A stretch of DNA of 64,000 bases, taken from NCBI GenBank assembly GCA_035487355.1, contig DATHMF010000027.1, positions 29,298 through 93,297 on the forward strand. The letters are read 5' to 3'. Each line of letters begins with the position of its first letter. Positions within the stretch are counted from its first letter, which is position 1. The translations under genes and the position numbers were made by a program. The stretch comes from Terriglobales bacterium. GTDB lineage: Bacteria; Acidobacteriota; Terriglobia; Terriglobales; Acidobacteriaceae. The notes under the pieces are model-generated. The model saw only the letters and a program-made list of their open reading frames with translations. It was not told where the DNA came from and did no database searches. Below are positions 34,401 to 43,200 of the stretch, piece after piece.

Positions 34401-36725
34401 ATGCGAGATAACAGAGATTTCAGAGTGGGGAGGCTTCGGCCCAGCGCCGTAGGCCAGTGCCTTTCCATTATCTATATAACCATCGTTTTTGCGAGCTTCT
34501 GCGTCGCGCAAGAGAGCTATCGCATGAGCGGAACGGTGGTGGATCTGTCCGGTGCCGTCGTTGCCAATGCCCACGTGAAGCTGATCGCGGGTGGAAAAAC
34601 CGTCGGCGAAGCCACTACGTCTTCTAACGGCACTTTTGCCATCAGCACGGATTTACAGGCTGACACTATCGAGGTGACCGCGCCGGGGTTTACAACTCTG
34701 CAGCTCCCCTTCACCAACCGCGGCAGCAACGCCCTCACGCTGCAGCCCGCGGGAGTTGCGGAGCAGGTGAACGTTGTGGCGAACCGCAGCGCAGTGCCCA
34801 CAGCAGAGACGGCGGAGAGCGTTGCGATACTTTCCCAAAATGAAATCAGGACGTCGGCCGCTTCCGCCATAGATGAAGTTTTGCGGCAGGTACCGGGATT
34901 CACTTTGTTCCGCCGCTCCAGCAGTATTTACTTGAATCCGACAGCGCAGGGTGTCTCCCTGCGCGGGACCAACGCCAGCGGATCGAGCCGGGCGCTGGTG
35001 CTGGTGGATGGCATCCCACTCAACGATCCCTTTGGCGGATGGATTTTCTGGGACCGGGTGCCCATCGCCAACGTAAACCGCATCGAGGTGCTCAAAGGCG
35101 GTTCGTCAGAACTGTACGGCTCCGACGCCCTGGCCGGCACGGTTGCTCTCTTCACCCAGCCTTTAGATCTTTCGCGCGTGACACTTGAAACATCGTATGG
35201 CACAGAAAATACGCCGCTGGCTTCCCTTTCTGGCACGCTGCGGCGCGGACCGTGGGCCGGGAATTTGAGCGCCGAGACTTACAGCACCGGTGGATACAAC
35301 CAGGTAGAACAAAGCCAGCGCGGCAGGATTGATCACAACATAAATTCAGAGCACGACAGCGGTTCACTCACGCTTCAATATGGGGACCCGCGGGGATCGA
35401 GAGGGTTTGTTCGCGGAGCAACTCTGCTGGAGTCGCGGCATAACGGCACCCCATTTCAAATCAACAACAACCGGCTTTACGAACTCGATCTTGGGGCGGA
35501 TATTCCAACCACAGGCTTTGGCACTTTCATCACACGTGCTTATGGCCTGAATGAAGATTACAACCAGACGTTCTCCTCGGTGGCCAATGACCGCAATAGC
35601 GAGACGCCGGCGAGCACGCAACATGTCCCTTCCCATGCTTTTGGGATTAGCGAGCAGTGGTCGGCGGCGCTAGGCAAGCGCAACGTGATGGTCGCGGGAG
35701 TGGAGGGCAGCCTGGTCAGCGGCGCGACCCATGACACAGCACTCACCAACCGTGTACCCAGTTCGTTGACCCGCGCGGGCGGCGAAGAACGGGATTTTTC
35801 CGTCTACCTGCAAGACATGATTCAACTCACGGCCCGCGACACCCTGACCGTAGGCGGTCGTCTGGATGAATGGTGGAACCTTGATGGCTCGAGCCTGGCA
35901 GTTTCTCTTCCCAAATTGGTAACGACGGCATCGAATGTTTTCCCAAGAAAAAGCGAAGCTGCATTCAGTCCGCGACTGGCGTTCAATCATCGCTTCACAG
36001 ACAACGTAAGCGCTTCGGCTTCTGCCTACAGATCATTCCGCCAACCCACGCTCAACGAGCTGTACCGGGCCTTTCGCCTGGGAAATATCCTCACCCTTGC
36101 CAACGCTGGTCTGCAATCGGAACGACTGTCCGGAGCGGAAGCAGGATTGAGCGTTAGTGGCTTGAATCGCCGTCTTTACCTGCATGGAGGATTTTTCTGG
36201 AACCACATTTCCGAGCCGGTGGCGAACATAACTCTAAGTACGACTCCTAAACTCATTACCCGCCAGCGCACCAACCTCGGTTCGATTGGCGCTACCGGAG
36301 TCGAACTGCAAAACCAGATTCAACTCACCAGCCGGCTTACAATCGATTCGGGATATCAGTTTGCCAACTCCAAGGTCTTGTCCTTCCCGGCAAACCGGCT
36401 TTTGGAAGGCCTCGACGTTCCGCAGTATGCTCACCATCAGGCAACAACCGACATTCGTTACGCCTTTGCCCGCGGCTGGATGGCCTCAGTTCAGGCACGC
36501 GCAAGCAGCCGCCAGTTTGAAGATGACCAGAACCTGTTGCCGCTGGGTGGCTATTTCACATTCGATTCCTATGCTTCCGCGCCCTTGACTCATGGATTGC
36601 AGATGTTCCTCGCCGTCGAGAACGTTCTCAACCGGCAATACCTGATTGGAAGGACCCCAACTCCTTTGGTTGCGGCGCCCATCACCGGGAGAATTGGTTT
36701 GCGGCTGACGTGGCCGAAACTGTAG
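34401..36725 (+). CDS. TonB-dependent outer-membrane receptor with N-terminal carboxypeptidase-regulatory-like domain
   Basis: 774 residues. Signal peptide to about residue 37 (IIYITIVFASFCVAQ), a carboxypeptidase regulatory-like beta-sandwich (MSGTVVDLSGAVVANAHVKL to about 115), a plug domain (EVLRQVPGFTLFRRSS, VSLRGTNASGSSRALVLVDG IPLNDPFGG, VEVLKGG-like IEVLKGGSSELYGSDALAGT), then a 22-strand barrel ending in GRIGLRLTWPKL. It should import a ligand with TonB energy. The extra N-domain is typical of Acidobacteria. Plug similarity is closest to vitamin B12 or siderophore receptors, but no riboswitch or iron box was seen upstream. Confidence 0.93.
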   Translation: MRDNRDFRVGRLRPSAVGQCLSIIYITIVFASFCVAQESYRMSGTVVDLSGAVVANAHVKLIAGGKTVGEATTSSNGTFAISTDLQADTIEVTAPGFTTLQLPFTNRGSNALTLQPAGVAEQVNVVANRSAVPTAETAESVAILSQNEIRTSAASAIDEVLRQVPGFTLFRRSSSIYLNPTAQGVSLRGTNASGSSRALVLVDGIPLNDPFGGWIFWDRVPIANVNRIEVLKGGSSELYGSDALAGTVALFTQPLDLSRVTLETSYGTENTPLASLSGTLRRGPWAGNLSAETYSTGGYNQVEQSQRGRIDHNINSEHDSGSLTLQYGDPRGSRGFVRGATLLESRHNGTPFQINNNRLYELDLGADIPTTGFGTFITRAYGLNEDYNQTFSSVANDRNSETPASTQHVPSHAFGISEQWSAALGKRNVMVAGVEGSLVSGATHDTALTNRVPSSLTRAGGEERDFSVYLQDMIQLTARDTLTVGGRLDEWWNLDGSSLAVSLPKLVTTASNVFPRKSEAAFSPRLAFNHRFTDNVSASASAYRSFRQPTLNELYRAFRLGNILTLANAGLQSERLSGAEAGLSVSGLNRRLYLHGGFFWNHISEPVANITLSTTPKLITRQRTNLGSIGATGVELQNQIQLTSRLTIDSGYQFANSKVLSFPANRLLEGLDVPQYAHHQATTDIRYAFARGWMASVQARASSRQFEDDQNLLPLGGYFTFDSYASAPLTHGLQMFLAVENVLNRQYLIGRTPTPLVAAPITGRIGLRLTWPKL

Positions 36726-36792
36726 GAAAAGCAGTCCTCAGTCCCCACAGGCTCCAGATAGCGCGCGTGCTTGAGTAACTGACCTCACCAAT

Positions 36793-36824
36793 AAAAAAAG
36801 GCGATGGTCGCTCCACCGCCTTTT
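36793..36824. terminator. Bidirectional terminator between TonB receptor and GH18 gene
   Basis: Seven A (36793-36799), stem GGCGATGG (36800-36807), 5-nt loop, CCACCGCC (36813-36820), then TTTT. One mismatch in the stem. It serves two convergent genes. Confidence 0.88.
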
Positions 36825-36847
36825 CACCTAACTTATCTTGCAACCGC

Positions 36848-38308
36848 CTAAAACGGCTCGAAGATATGCGAGAAGTCCCAGGTGTTTTGCGAGATGCCGC
36901 TGCAGCTTGGTGACACCACGCCGGAGCAGCCTCCGTTATCTCGCGCCACCGACCAGAACGCCAGGCGGCTGATGTTGCCGTTCGGTTTGGCAAAGTTCAG
37001 CACCGTTTGCGCGTCGTTCTCAGTAAAGACCTCGGGCGAGACGTCGTTGCGACCGATCATGGGAGTGATCCCCAACATAGTGGATAGACCGACCGATTGT
37101 ATCTGGCCGAGCGTGCTGTTGGCCGCAGCAATCGCGTTTTGTCCCATGGTGTTGGGGTTGGCGATGCTGCCATAATCCATCGCCATGATATTTACTACGC
37201 TTACCTTCACACCATGCGACTTGGCATTGGCCAGCAGGTTGACGCCATCTTGCGTCAGACCGCTGGGCAGCACCGGCAACGTATACGAGATGATGAGACC
37301 AGGATTGGCTGCCTGCAATCCTGCTAATGCGGCATTGCGACGATCCACGGCCGCGGTATCGGCGATGGGAGCGCCTTCAATGTCGAAGTCCAGCATCTTG
37401 ACGTTGTATTTGTTGATGACGGCTTGATACTGCGCCTGCACTGCGGCTGCACTGCCGCAGGCCTGTCCCAGCTCAATGCCATTGGCGCCGCCGAAGGAGA
37501 CAATAACGTCACCGCCGGCACTGCGCAGTGCGTTGATTCTTGACAGCATGGTCGTGCCATCGGGGAAGCTGTCGTTGGGCAAGATCACGCCCAAGCCGGC
37601 CCAGCCGGCCCCGCATCCGCCGTTATCAATGATGAACGCCAGCGTAAAGACCTTGATCCCGGACGCCTGCGATATCTGCGCGATGTTGTTATTGGAGAGG
37701 CTCATATCAACATAGGGCGCAAACAGGCGTTGTCCGGTCGGAGGCGGCGGCACTGGTGTCGGCGTAGGAGTTGGTTTGGGCGTCGGGGTGGGCGTTGGTG
37801 TTGGACCCGGAGTTCCGCTCACCGGCTGCCACAGCGCGGGAACATTGGGCGGCTCCCAGCCGACGAGCGAGGTATGCGCTTGAATACATTTGTATTCCAC
37901 ACCATTAAACATCACCAGCGCACCAACTGCATACGACGTATTCGGTTGCCAATTGGGAACTCCGGTTGGAGGCGGCGTAGGTGTAGGAGTTGGCTTCGGC
38001 GTTGGAGTAGGTGTTGGCTTAGGTGTCGGAGTAGGAGTTGGTCTGGGTGTTGGTGTTGGTGTTGGTGTCGGTCCCGGATTTCCGCTGACCGGTTGCCAGA
38101 GCGCCGGAACATTGGGCGGCTCCCAGCCGACCAGGGAAGTGTGGGCCTGAATACATTTGTATTCCACACCGTTAAACATCACCAGCGAGCCCACAGCATA
38201 AGAGGTGTTGGGCTGCCAATTGGGAACTGTTTGCGCTGAAGCCGCCAGGGGAAGAAGCAGTAGCATCAGAGCACAAACGCTCACGACAACTAGGGGGATC
38301 CGCTTCAT
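36848..38308 (-). CDS. Secreted GH18 chitinase-like enzyme with two CBM5/12 domains
   Basis: 486 residues. Signal peptide ends SAQ. Two almost identical carbohydrate-binding modules of CBM5/12 type ([41 protein letters not shown]) are joined by Thr-Pro linkers ([15 protein letters not shown]), followed by a GH18 domain from about residue 205: [20 protein letters not shown], and the catalytic [12 protein letters not shown] with Glu as acid/base. Ends DFSHIFEPF. It should bind and cut chitin or related GlcNAc polymers outside the cell. AAGGAGG lies 8 nt before the ATG. A homologous GH18 domain closes the protein at 39349-41853. Confidence 0.93.
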   Translation of the reverse strand: MKRIPLVVVSVCALMLLLLPLAASAQTVPNWQPNTSYAVGSLVMFNGVEYKCIQAHTSLVGWEPPNVPALWQPVSGNPGPTPTPTPTPRPTPTPTPKPTPTPTPKPTPTPTPPPTGVPNWQPNTSYAVGALVMFNGVEYKCIQAHTSLVGWEPPNVPALWQPVSGTPGPTPTPTPTPKPTPTPTPVPPPPTGQRLFAPYVDMSLSNNNIAQISQASGIKVFTLAFIIDNGGCGAGWAGLGVILPNDSFPDGTTMLSRINALRSAGGDVIVSFGGANGIELGQACGSAAAVQAQYQAVINKYNVKMLDFDIEGAPIADTAAVDRRNAALAGLQAANPGLIISYTLPVLPSGLTQDGVNLLANAKSHGVKVSVVNIMAMDYGSIANPNTMGQNAIAAANSTLGQIQSVGLSTMLGITPMIGRNDVSPEVFTENDAQTVLNFAKPNGNISRLAFWSVARDNGGCSGVVSPSCSGISQNTWDFSHIFEPF

Positions 38309-38720
38309 AAGAAGCCTCCTTGAAATTTGGATTGCGATATCTCTAGAAATCCAACTGCTATGAGGGTCGAATCATGATGAACTGCTATAGAGCTTTGATG
38401 GATGATCTCCTCTGCTTTGGCCTAGTAAATGAGCACTTGCTTCGCTCATGTTTTGGATGTGCACTATAGCACTTTGTGAATAGGTTGTAAACAGGATTTT
38501 ATACATCAAGCAAGTAATTTCGGACTCGTTTCTGCCGGGTGAGTAGCACTCAGCAATCAATAATCACAACCAACCCGAAACGGGCATCTGCGTTTGGGAT
38601 ATTCGCCGGTGCCTGGAACCTTCTCAATAAAACTTTTCTGACAAAAAAATGTGAGGTTGCGGCAATATAGAGAATAGAATTCAAACAGGATTAACATTCC
38701 AGGGAGAATTTAACAATAAG
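38309..38720. other. Divergent intergenic region between chitinase and membrane protein
   Basis: 412 bases. It contains the leader of the GH18 gene and repeated CTATAG-centred strings (GCTATAGAGC near 38389, GTGCACTATAGCAC near 38459), similar in look to GCTCTATAGCAC near 33151. No gene or clear -35/-10 pair was identified. Confidence 0.45.
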
Positions 38721-39164
38721 ATGATCTTTTACATAGTAGCCATTGTGATTGCTGCCTTCCTTTGGGCCAATCTGGAAATTCACATCGAGGGCAGCCAGGG
38801 CTGGGCTGCTAACCTGCCTACGTGGAAAGTTGACAAGCACATTCTGTTAGACCTGTTTTATGGCGGGCGTCCGCTCACCGGGTACCACGTTTGGGCGTTC
38901 TCTTCCGTGTTCTTCTTTTTTCATCTGCCTTTTTTCTTCCTGCATACCTGGTCCTTTCGGGGAGAACTCTGCGCTATCGCCGGATATAACCTCTTTTGGG
39001 TCATCGAGGATTGCCTGTGGTTCGTTTTGAATCCGCACTTCGGCCTGTCAAAGTTTAACAAGAGCAGCGTGTGGTGGCACAAGCGCTGGTTCCTGGGCTT
39101 GCCTTTGGATTATTGGGTCCTGGGCGGGCTGGGCGCAGTCTTACTTCATTTCGGCGGTTTTTGA
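38721..39164 (+). CDS. Conserved integral membrane protein, 147 aa
   Basis: Four hydrophobic segments (about 2-16, 60-80, 85-103 and 128-145). Conserved-looking features: YHVWAFSSVFFFFHLPFFFL, FWVIEDCLWFVLNPHFGLSK, WWHKRWFLGLPLDYW, with charged Glu-Asp and several Trp/His residues at membrane borders. I recognise similar unnamed proteins in soil bacteria but no function. GGGAG lies 14 nt before the ATG, rather far. Lies between the two chitinase genes on the opposite strand. Confidence 0.75.
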   Translation: MIFYIVAIVIAAFLWANLEIHIEGSQGWAANLPTWKVDKHILLDLFYGGRPLTGYHVWAFSSVFFFFHLPFFFLHTWSFRGELCAIAGYNLFWVIEDCLWFVLNPHFGLSKFNKSSVWWHKRWFLGLPLDYWVLGGLGAVLLHFGGF

Positions 39165-39348
39165 GGCGCTCGGGATAGGGCTTCGCAGCCAAAAGAGGTT
39201 TCGAGTTGGCAGAGCAACAGCTTATTTCACCAGAAAGACGCAGAGAAAAACCAAGAGCGCGTCTCATAAAATCCGCACCGAGCCCTTTCGCTTTGCGAAA
39301 GGGCTCGGTGTCACTGGATACCAGGTACTGACAACTGAGCACTGTTTC

Positions 39349-41853
39349 CTAAAACGGCTCGAAGATATGGGAGAAGGCCCAGTTACTTTGTGAGACGCCA
39401 CTGCAGGTATCGGAGGCTGCAGTGTTGCCAGGGCAACCGCCGTTGTCGCGCGATACCGACCAGAAGCTCAGGCGCGTGATGTTGCTGTGGGATTGCGCGA
39501 AGTTCAGCACCGTCTGCGCATCAGCCAACGAGAAGATCTCGCCCCCGCTGTCGTTCTGCCCGATCATGGGGATGATACCCACATTCGCGTGCAGGCCGGC
39601 GGATTGCAATTGGCTTGTGGTGTCAGTGGCGGCCATGGTGGCGGCGCCTCCCATATTGGAATTGGGGCTGCCGTAATCCATGGTCATGATGGTCACCACC
39701 GACACAGGAGTGCCAAATCTCACGGCACTCTGCACCACACTAATCCCGTTGTTGTCGAGACCGGTGGGATTCACCGGCAAGGTGAGCGATATCTGCAAGC
39801 CCGGATTGGCCGCCGCCAATCTAGCCAGCGCCTGGCTGCGACGATCAATCGAAGTGGGATCGCCGACCGCGGCGCCTTCGATGTCGAAATCCAACATCTT
39901 GACGTTGTACTTGTTGATGACCGATTGATACGCCGCCTGCAGACTCGATACACTGCCGCATACCTGCGCAAGTTCGGAACCGGCGGCGCCACCGAAGGAG
40001 ATGACCACGTCTCCGCCGTTGGCCCGAATCGTGTTGATATAGCCGGCAAACGTGTTCTCGCCCGAGATGGGCCCAAGACCTCCCCAGACCGGCGTGCAAC
40101 CTCCGCCATCAATAATGAACGCCATCGTGAAGAATTTGATTCCCGAGGCAGAGGAAATCTGCGGCAGGTTGCTGGTCAGGCTCATATCAGTGTAGGGCGC
40201 AAAGAACTTGCCGCTTCCGCTGGTAGATCCCACGGTGAGAGTCACTAAGGCGGTATGGCTTAGGCTGCCGCTGCTTCCGGTAATGGTCAACCTATAGGTC
40301 CCAGCCGCGGCTGTGCCTGTGGCGACAGTCAAGGTTGACGATCCCGAACTGCCAATGGAGGTTGGACTAAAGCTGGCGGTTGCTCCCGATGGCACTCCAC
40401 CCACACTCAGGGCTACGTTTCCGTTGAAGCCGCTGAGCGCGCTCACGGTTGCGGTATAGCGGGCGCTGCTTCCGGGTGTGACTGTCTGTGAACCAGGCGT
40501 TGCCCCCAGTGTGAAGTCTGGGGTTCCGCCGCTCGTGCCCGGAGTGAAGTTGCACGCGGTCTCTGAGCCGACTGAGGAAAAAGCCCCCCACCAGTTCAGT
40601 TGCGAGACCGTGTTCTGCTCGGTGCGGAACATGAAGTTGCTGCCTACGGCTTGTTCCGCTGCTCCCGGCGCGGTCACAAAAACCGAATACGTATGCGCGG
40701 GGATGTTGACGACCATGCGGAAGTGATAGGTCACTCCGGCAGAATACGGAATGACATTGTCAGCGGCGTAGGTCCCAGCGTTGCGCGCATCAATGTCTCC
40801 TGAAGGATTGAAGCGGGCGAGCGCGGCAAAGCCGGTGTAAGCGGTTTGCGCTCCATTGGAGAGACCGACAACAGCGTTGGCCGGCGAGACCGAGACGCTG
40901 GCATCAAACTGCACAGCAAATGTGCCGGTCTGATTGGCAAAGAGGGTGTTCTGCCAGGCGCCGCCCGCGGTTGCGGTCACGCAACTCGGCGCCACCGGAT
41001 TTACTATCAGCGTGACCATGGCCGAGTGTGTCAGGCTGCCGCTGGCTCCCGTAATGGTCAGCGTGTAACTCCCCGCCGCCGTCGAACTGCTAGTCGAGAC
41101 AGTCAGCGTTGAAGACCCTGAACCGCTCACGGAGGATGGACTAAACGAGGCAGTGGTGCCTGCAGGTAATCCGTTGACGCTGAGCCCCACGCTGCCGCTG
41201 AACCCGTTGGTGGCGCCTACGGCCGCCGTATAGCTGGTGACGTTGCCCGCGGTCACTGTCCGCGAACCTGGCGTCGCCGATAAAGTGAAGTCGGACGCCG
41301 GACTCCCAAGAGTGAAGTTGCAAACGGTCGCTGAACCTGCCGAGGCAAAGAGGCCCCAGTTGTCGAGACTGGTCACCGCGTTCTGCTCGGTGCGGAAGGC
41401 GAAGTTCGACGCCAGTGTCTGCTCGCTCCCGCCCGGCGCGGTTACAAAGACAGAATAGGTGTGCGCCGGCACGTTGATGACCTCGCGGAAGTGGTAGGTG
41501 GTACCGCCGGAATACGACATAGGCGTGGTCGCTGCGTATACCCCGCCGTTGCGCGCCTGAATGCCGGAGGCGTTAAACGCCACCAGCGCGGCAAAGCCGG
41601 TGTACGCTGTCTGCGCGCCTTGGGAGAGTGCGATCACGCTATTGATGCCCGTGGCCGCAGGCGTGGCATCAAAGGTGACTGTGAAGGTCCCTGTCTGCAC
41701 TGCGGGCAAGGCTGTGTTCTGCCAGGTCGTACCCGAGGTCAGGCACTGATTTTGTGCCGCGCCGCTGCCCGTGAGCAAAAAGAGCGTGACAATGACGGCG
41801 AGAAAACAAGACTGCTGGGGGCGAGCTTTCCGAGCGTTCAATTTCAGTCGCAT
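39349..41853 (-). CDS. Secreted GH18 chitinase-like enzyme with two CNFT modules and two Ig-like repeats
   Basis: 834 residues from ATG 41853 (AGGA 8 nt upstream; signal ends GSGAAQ). The frame is open 33 codons upstream but those are Arg/Lys-rich. Order: CNFT module (nt 41311-41745), Ig-like repeat (DFTLSATPGSRTVTAGN), CNFT module (40543-40983), Ig-like repeat (DFTLGATPGSQTVTPGS), GH18 domain ([34 protein letters not shown], ending FSHIFEPF). The GH18 part is closely related to that of the protein at 36848-38308, where CBM5/12 domains occupy the equivalent N-terminal place. This suggests the CNFT module also binds polysaccharide. Extracellular. Confidence 0.9.
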   Translation of the reverse strand: MRLKLNARKARPQQSCFLAVIVTLFLLTGSGAAQNQCLTSGTTWQNTALPAVQTGTFTVTFDATPAATGINSVIALSQGAQTAYTGFAALVAFNASGIQARNGGVYAATTPMSYSGGTTYHFREVINVPAHTYSVFVTAPGGSEQTLASNFAFRTEQNAVTSLDNWGLFASAGSATVCNFTLGSPASDFTLSATPGSRTVTAGNVTSYTAAVGATNGFSGSVGLSVNGLPAGTTASFSPSSVSGSGSSTLTVSTSSSTAAGSYTLTITGASGSLTHSAMVTLIVNPVAPSCVTATAGGAWQNTLFANQTGTFAVQFDASVSVSPANAVVGLSNGAQTAYTGFAALARFNPSGDIDARNAGTYAADNVIPYSAGVTYHFRMVVNIPAHTYSVFVTAPGAAEQAVGSNFMFRTEQNTVSQLNWWGAFSSVGSETACNFTPGTSGGTPDFTLGATPGSQTVTPGSSARYTATVSALSGFNGNVALSVGGVPSGATASFSPTSIGSSGSSTLTVATGTAAAGTYRLTITGSSGSLSHTALVTLTVGSTSGSGKFFAPYTDMSLTSNLPQISSASGIKFFTMAFIIDGGGCTPVWGGLGPISGENTFAGYINTIRANGGDVVISFGGAAGSELAQVCGSVSSLQAAYQSVINKYNVKMLDFDIEGAAVGDPTSIDRRSQALARLAAANPGLQISLTLPVNPTGLDNNGISVVQSAVRFGTPVSVVTIMTMDYGSPNSNMGGAATMAATDTTSQLQSAGLHANVGIIPMIGQNDSGGEIFSLADAQTVLNFAQSHSNITRLSFWSVSRDNGGCPGNTAASDTCSGVSQSNWAFSHIFEPF
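40543..40983 (-). other. Two-cysteine CNFT module, copy 3
   Basis: From CVTATAGGAW to CNFT. Landmarks NQTGTF..FDA, NAVVGLSNGAQTAYTGFAAL, DIDARNAGTYAA, AGVTYHFRMVVNIPAHTYSV, GSNFMFRTEQNTVSQLNWWG. About two thirds identical to copy 2 in the same protein. Confidence 0.87.
41311..41745 (-). other. Two-cysteine CNFT module, copy 2
   Basis: From CLTSGTTWQN to CNFT, directly after the signal peptide. Landmarks VQTGTFTVTFDA, NSVIALSQGAQTAYTGFAAL, IQARNGGVYAA, GGTTYHFREVINVPAHTYSV, FVTAPGGSEQTLASNFAFRT. Confidence 0.87.
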
Positions 41854-41997
41854 CGTTGTTCCTTTCGTCCGAAGACGTTGTGGTTTGTTGCCTGCGCTTG
41901 TCTGGCTTGTTCTAATTTTCGGGGTCGAACTGATCTTGGGACGCCTTCTCACATAATGATACGTTGGATTGTTAAAGCGTTTTAATATTGCCCGCGA

Positions 41998-42025
41998 ATT
42001 TTATACTTGTCATTTCTTTTGTCAA
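41998..42025 (-). promoter_or_regulatory. Predicted sigma-70 type promoter for the GH18 gene at 39349-41853
   Basis: On the minus strand: TTGACA (42025-42020), 16-nt spacer, TAAAAT (42003-41998). A start site near 41990 would leave a leader of about 137 nt before the ATG at 41853. The surrounding sequence is strongly AT-rich compared with the coding regions. Bases 42026-42164 up to the epimerase stop hold nothing I can name. Confidence 0.6.
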
Positions 42026-42164
42026 GAAACTTTTTTTGTCTGGAGTTTTTGTCTAAATCGGCAGATGGTGCAGAAAAATGAAGTCTGGAGTACAGGCCCG
42101 GAAGGACAACATGAAGACAGCAGTAGTACGTGAAGCTTGTTTCATAAATGTGGTTGTGTCAATT

Positions 42165-43040
42165 TCATGAATCCAGTGCGCCGGCTTTTTGGAGCTTTTC
42201 TTTCATACCCGCCCAACTCAGGCGGGTGGATTCCTCGGGTGTGCCTGCACCGCGCCAGTGGGTTTCTAAACTGATGGCATGGCGGTATCCGTCATTCTTC
42301 AGAGCGCGGATTTGCCCTACCCAATCAATAGCGCCGCGTCCGATGCACTCCCATTTGTACTCACCGTTAGAAGATTTGATGACATCTTTGCAGTGGCAAT
42401 GGCCAATCCGGTCTTTGGGCAAGAGGTTGTAACCACCGGGATAAGGCGTTTCACCGCGCATGGCGGCGTTTCCCGGGTCCCAATTCAACATGAAATAAGG
42501 AGACGGAACAGCCTTGAGCGTCTCGGCTGACTCGGCGGCGGTGGCGGTGTTGCAAGCGTGCTCGTTTTCCAGTACCAGAGTGACATTTTTTTTGCCGGCA
42601 GTCGTGGCGGCATCGAGGAGCTTCTGGTACATGGCAGCACGATAAGGAAGGGGATCATCGAGGCGCCAGAAGTCGAAGCAGCGAACCCGGTCGGTGTTGA
42701 ATTCTTTGGCCAGGGCGAGGCTGCGTTCTAAAACCTCATCCTGCTGATCAAAGGTAAAGTCGGCGCCAAACTGGTCGCGCTCGACGCTGAACTTTGATTT
42801 GGGCGCATTGGGCCAATCCACCTTGAAGAGCGGGCCGGTGATGGCAATGACGCGCAAATTATTGCTCTGCAGAATGCGGTGGACTTCGGCAATCTCCTTG
42901 GCATCGAGATTGACGATGTTCTTGTTCCACAGGGAGCGCAGCTCGACAAATCCCATGCCGAATTCTCGCGAGGCGATCTGGCAGGCGTGAGCGAAATCCT
43001 GGGAGAGCTCATCGGTGACGACGGCGAGTTTCATAGACAT
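42165..43040 (-). CDS. Cytoplasmic sugar phosphate isomerase/epimerase (xylose isomerase-like TIM barrel)
   Basis: 291 residues from ATG 43040 (GGAG 7 nt upstream), no signal peptide. TIM-barrel motifs: VTDELSQDFAHACQIASREF, LEN-E in VTLVLENEHACN, FMLNWDPGNAA, IGHCHCKDVI and HAISLETHW supply the usual Glu-Asp-His-Glu metal ligands of the family. Reaction could be isomerisation or 3-epimerisation of a sugar or dehydration of inosose; not decidable. A close paralogue with a Tat signal lies at 44906-45907, separated by a HEPN-domain gene. CDS context is carbohydrate catabolism. Confidence 0.85.
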   Translation of the reverse strand: MSMKLAVVTDELSQDFAHACQIASREFGMGFVELRSLWNKNIVNLDAKEIAEVHRILQSNNLRVIAITGPLFKVDWPNAPKSKFSVERDQFGADFTFDQQDEVLERSLALAKEFNTDRVRCFDFWRLDDPLPYRAAMYQKLLDAATTAGKKNVTLVLENEHACNTATAAESAETLKAVPSPYFMLNWDPGNAAMRGETPYPGGYNLLPKDRIGHCHCKDVIKSSNGEYKWECIGRGAIDWVGQIRALKNDGYRHAISLETHWRGAGTPEESTRLSWAGMKEKLQKAGALDS

Positions 43041-43200
43041 CTGCAAGCTCCAAGAAAGACAGTTGCAAGGCAGTTACAAGTTACAGGCTCCCGGCTCTCA
43101 GTTGCAAGCCGGGGGCGCCAGCTTTAGTTTAATGTGTACTCCGGATAAACATCCTCTACCACCTCAGCCATTAAATGGCTATCATTAGCTCTCAGGCTTC

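Noticed and set aside
37745..38075. Short-period DNA repeats that might suggest a CRISPR array
   Set aside because: They encode the Thr-Pro linkers and the duplicated CBM5/12 modules of the chitinase; period and coding frame exclude CRISPR.
39487..40248. 253-codon plus-strand frame opposite the GH18 domain
   Set aside because: Shadow frame of the chitinase gene.
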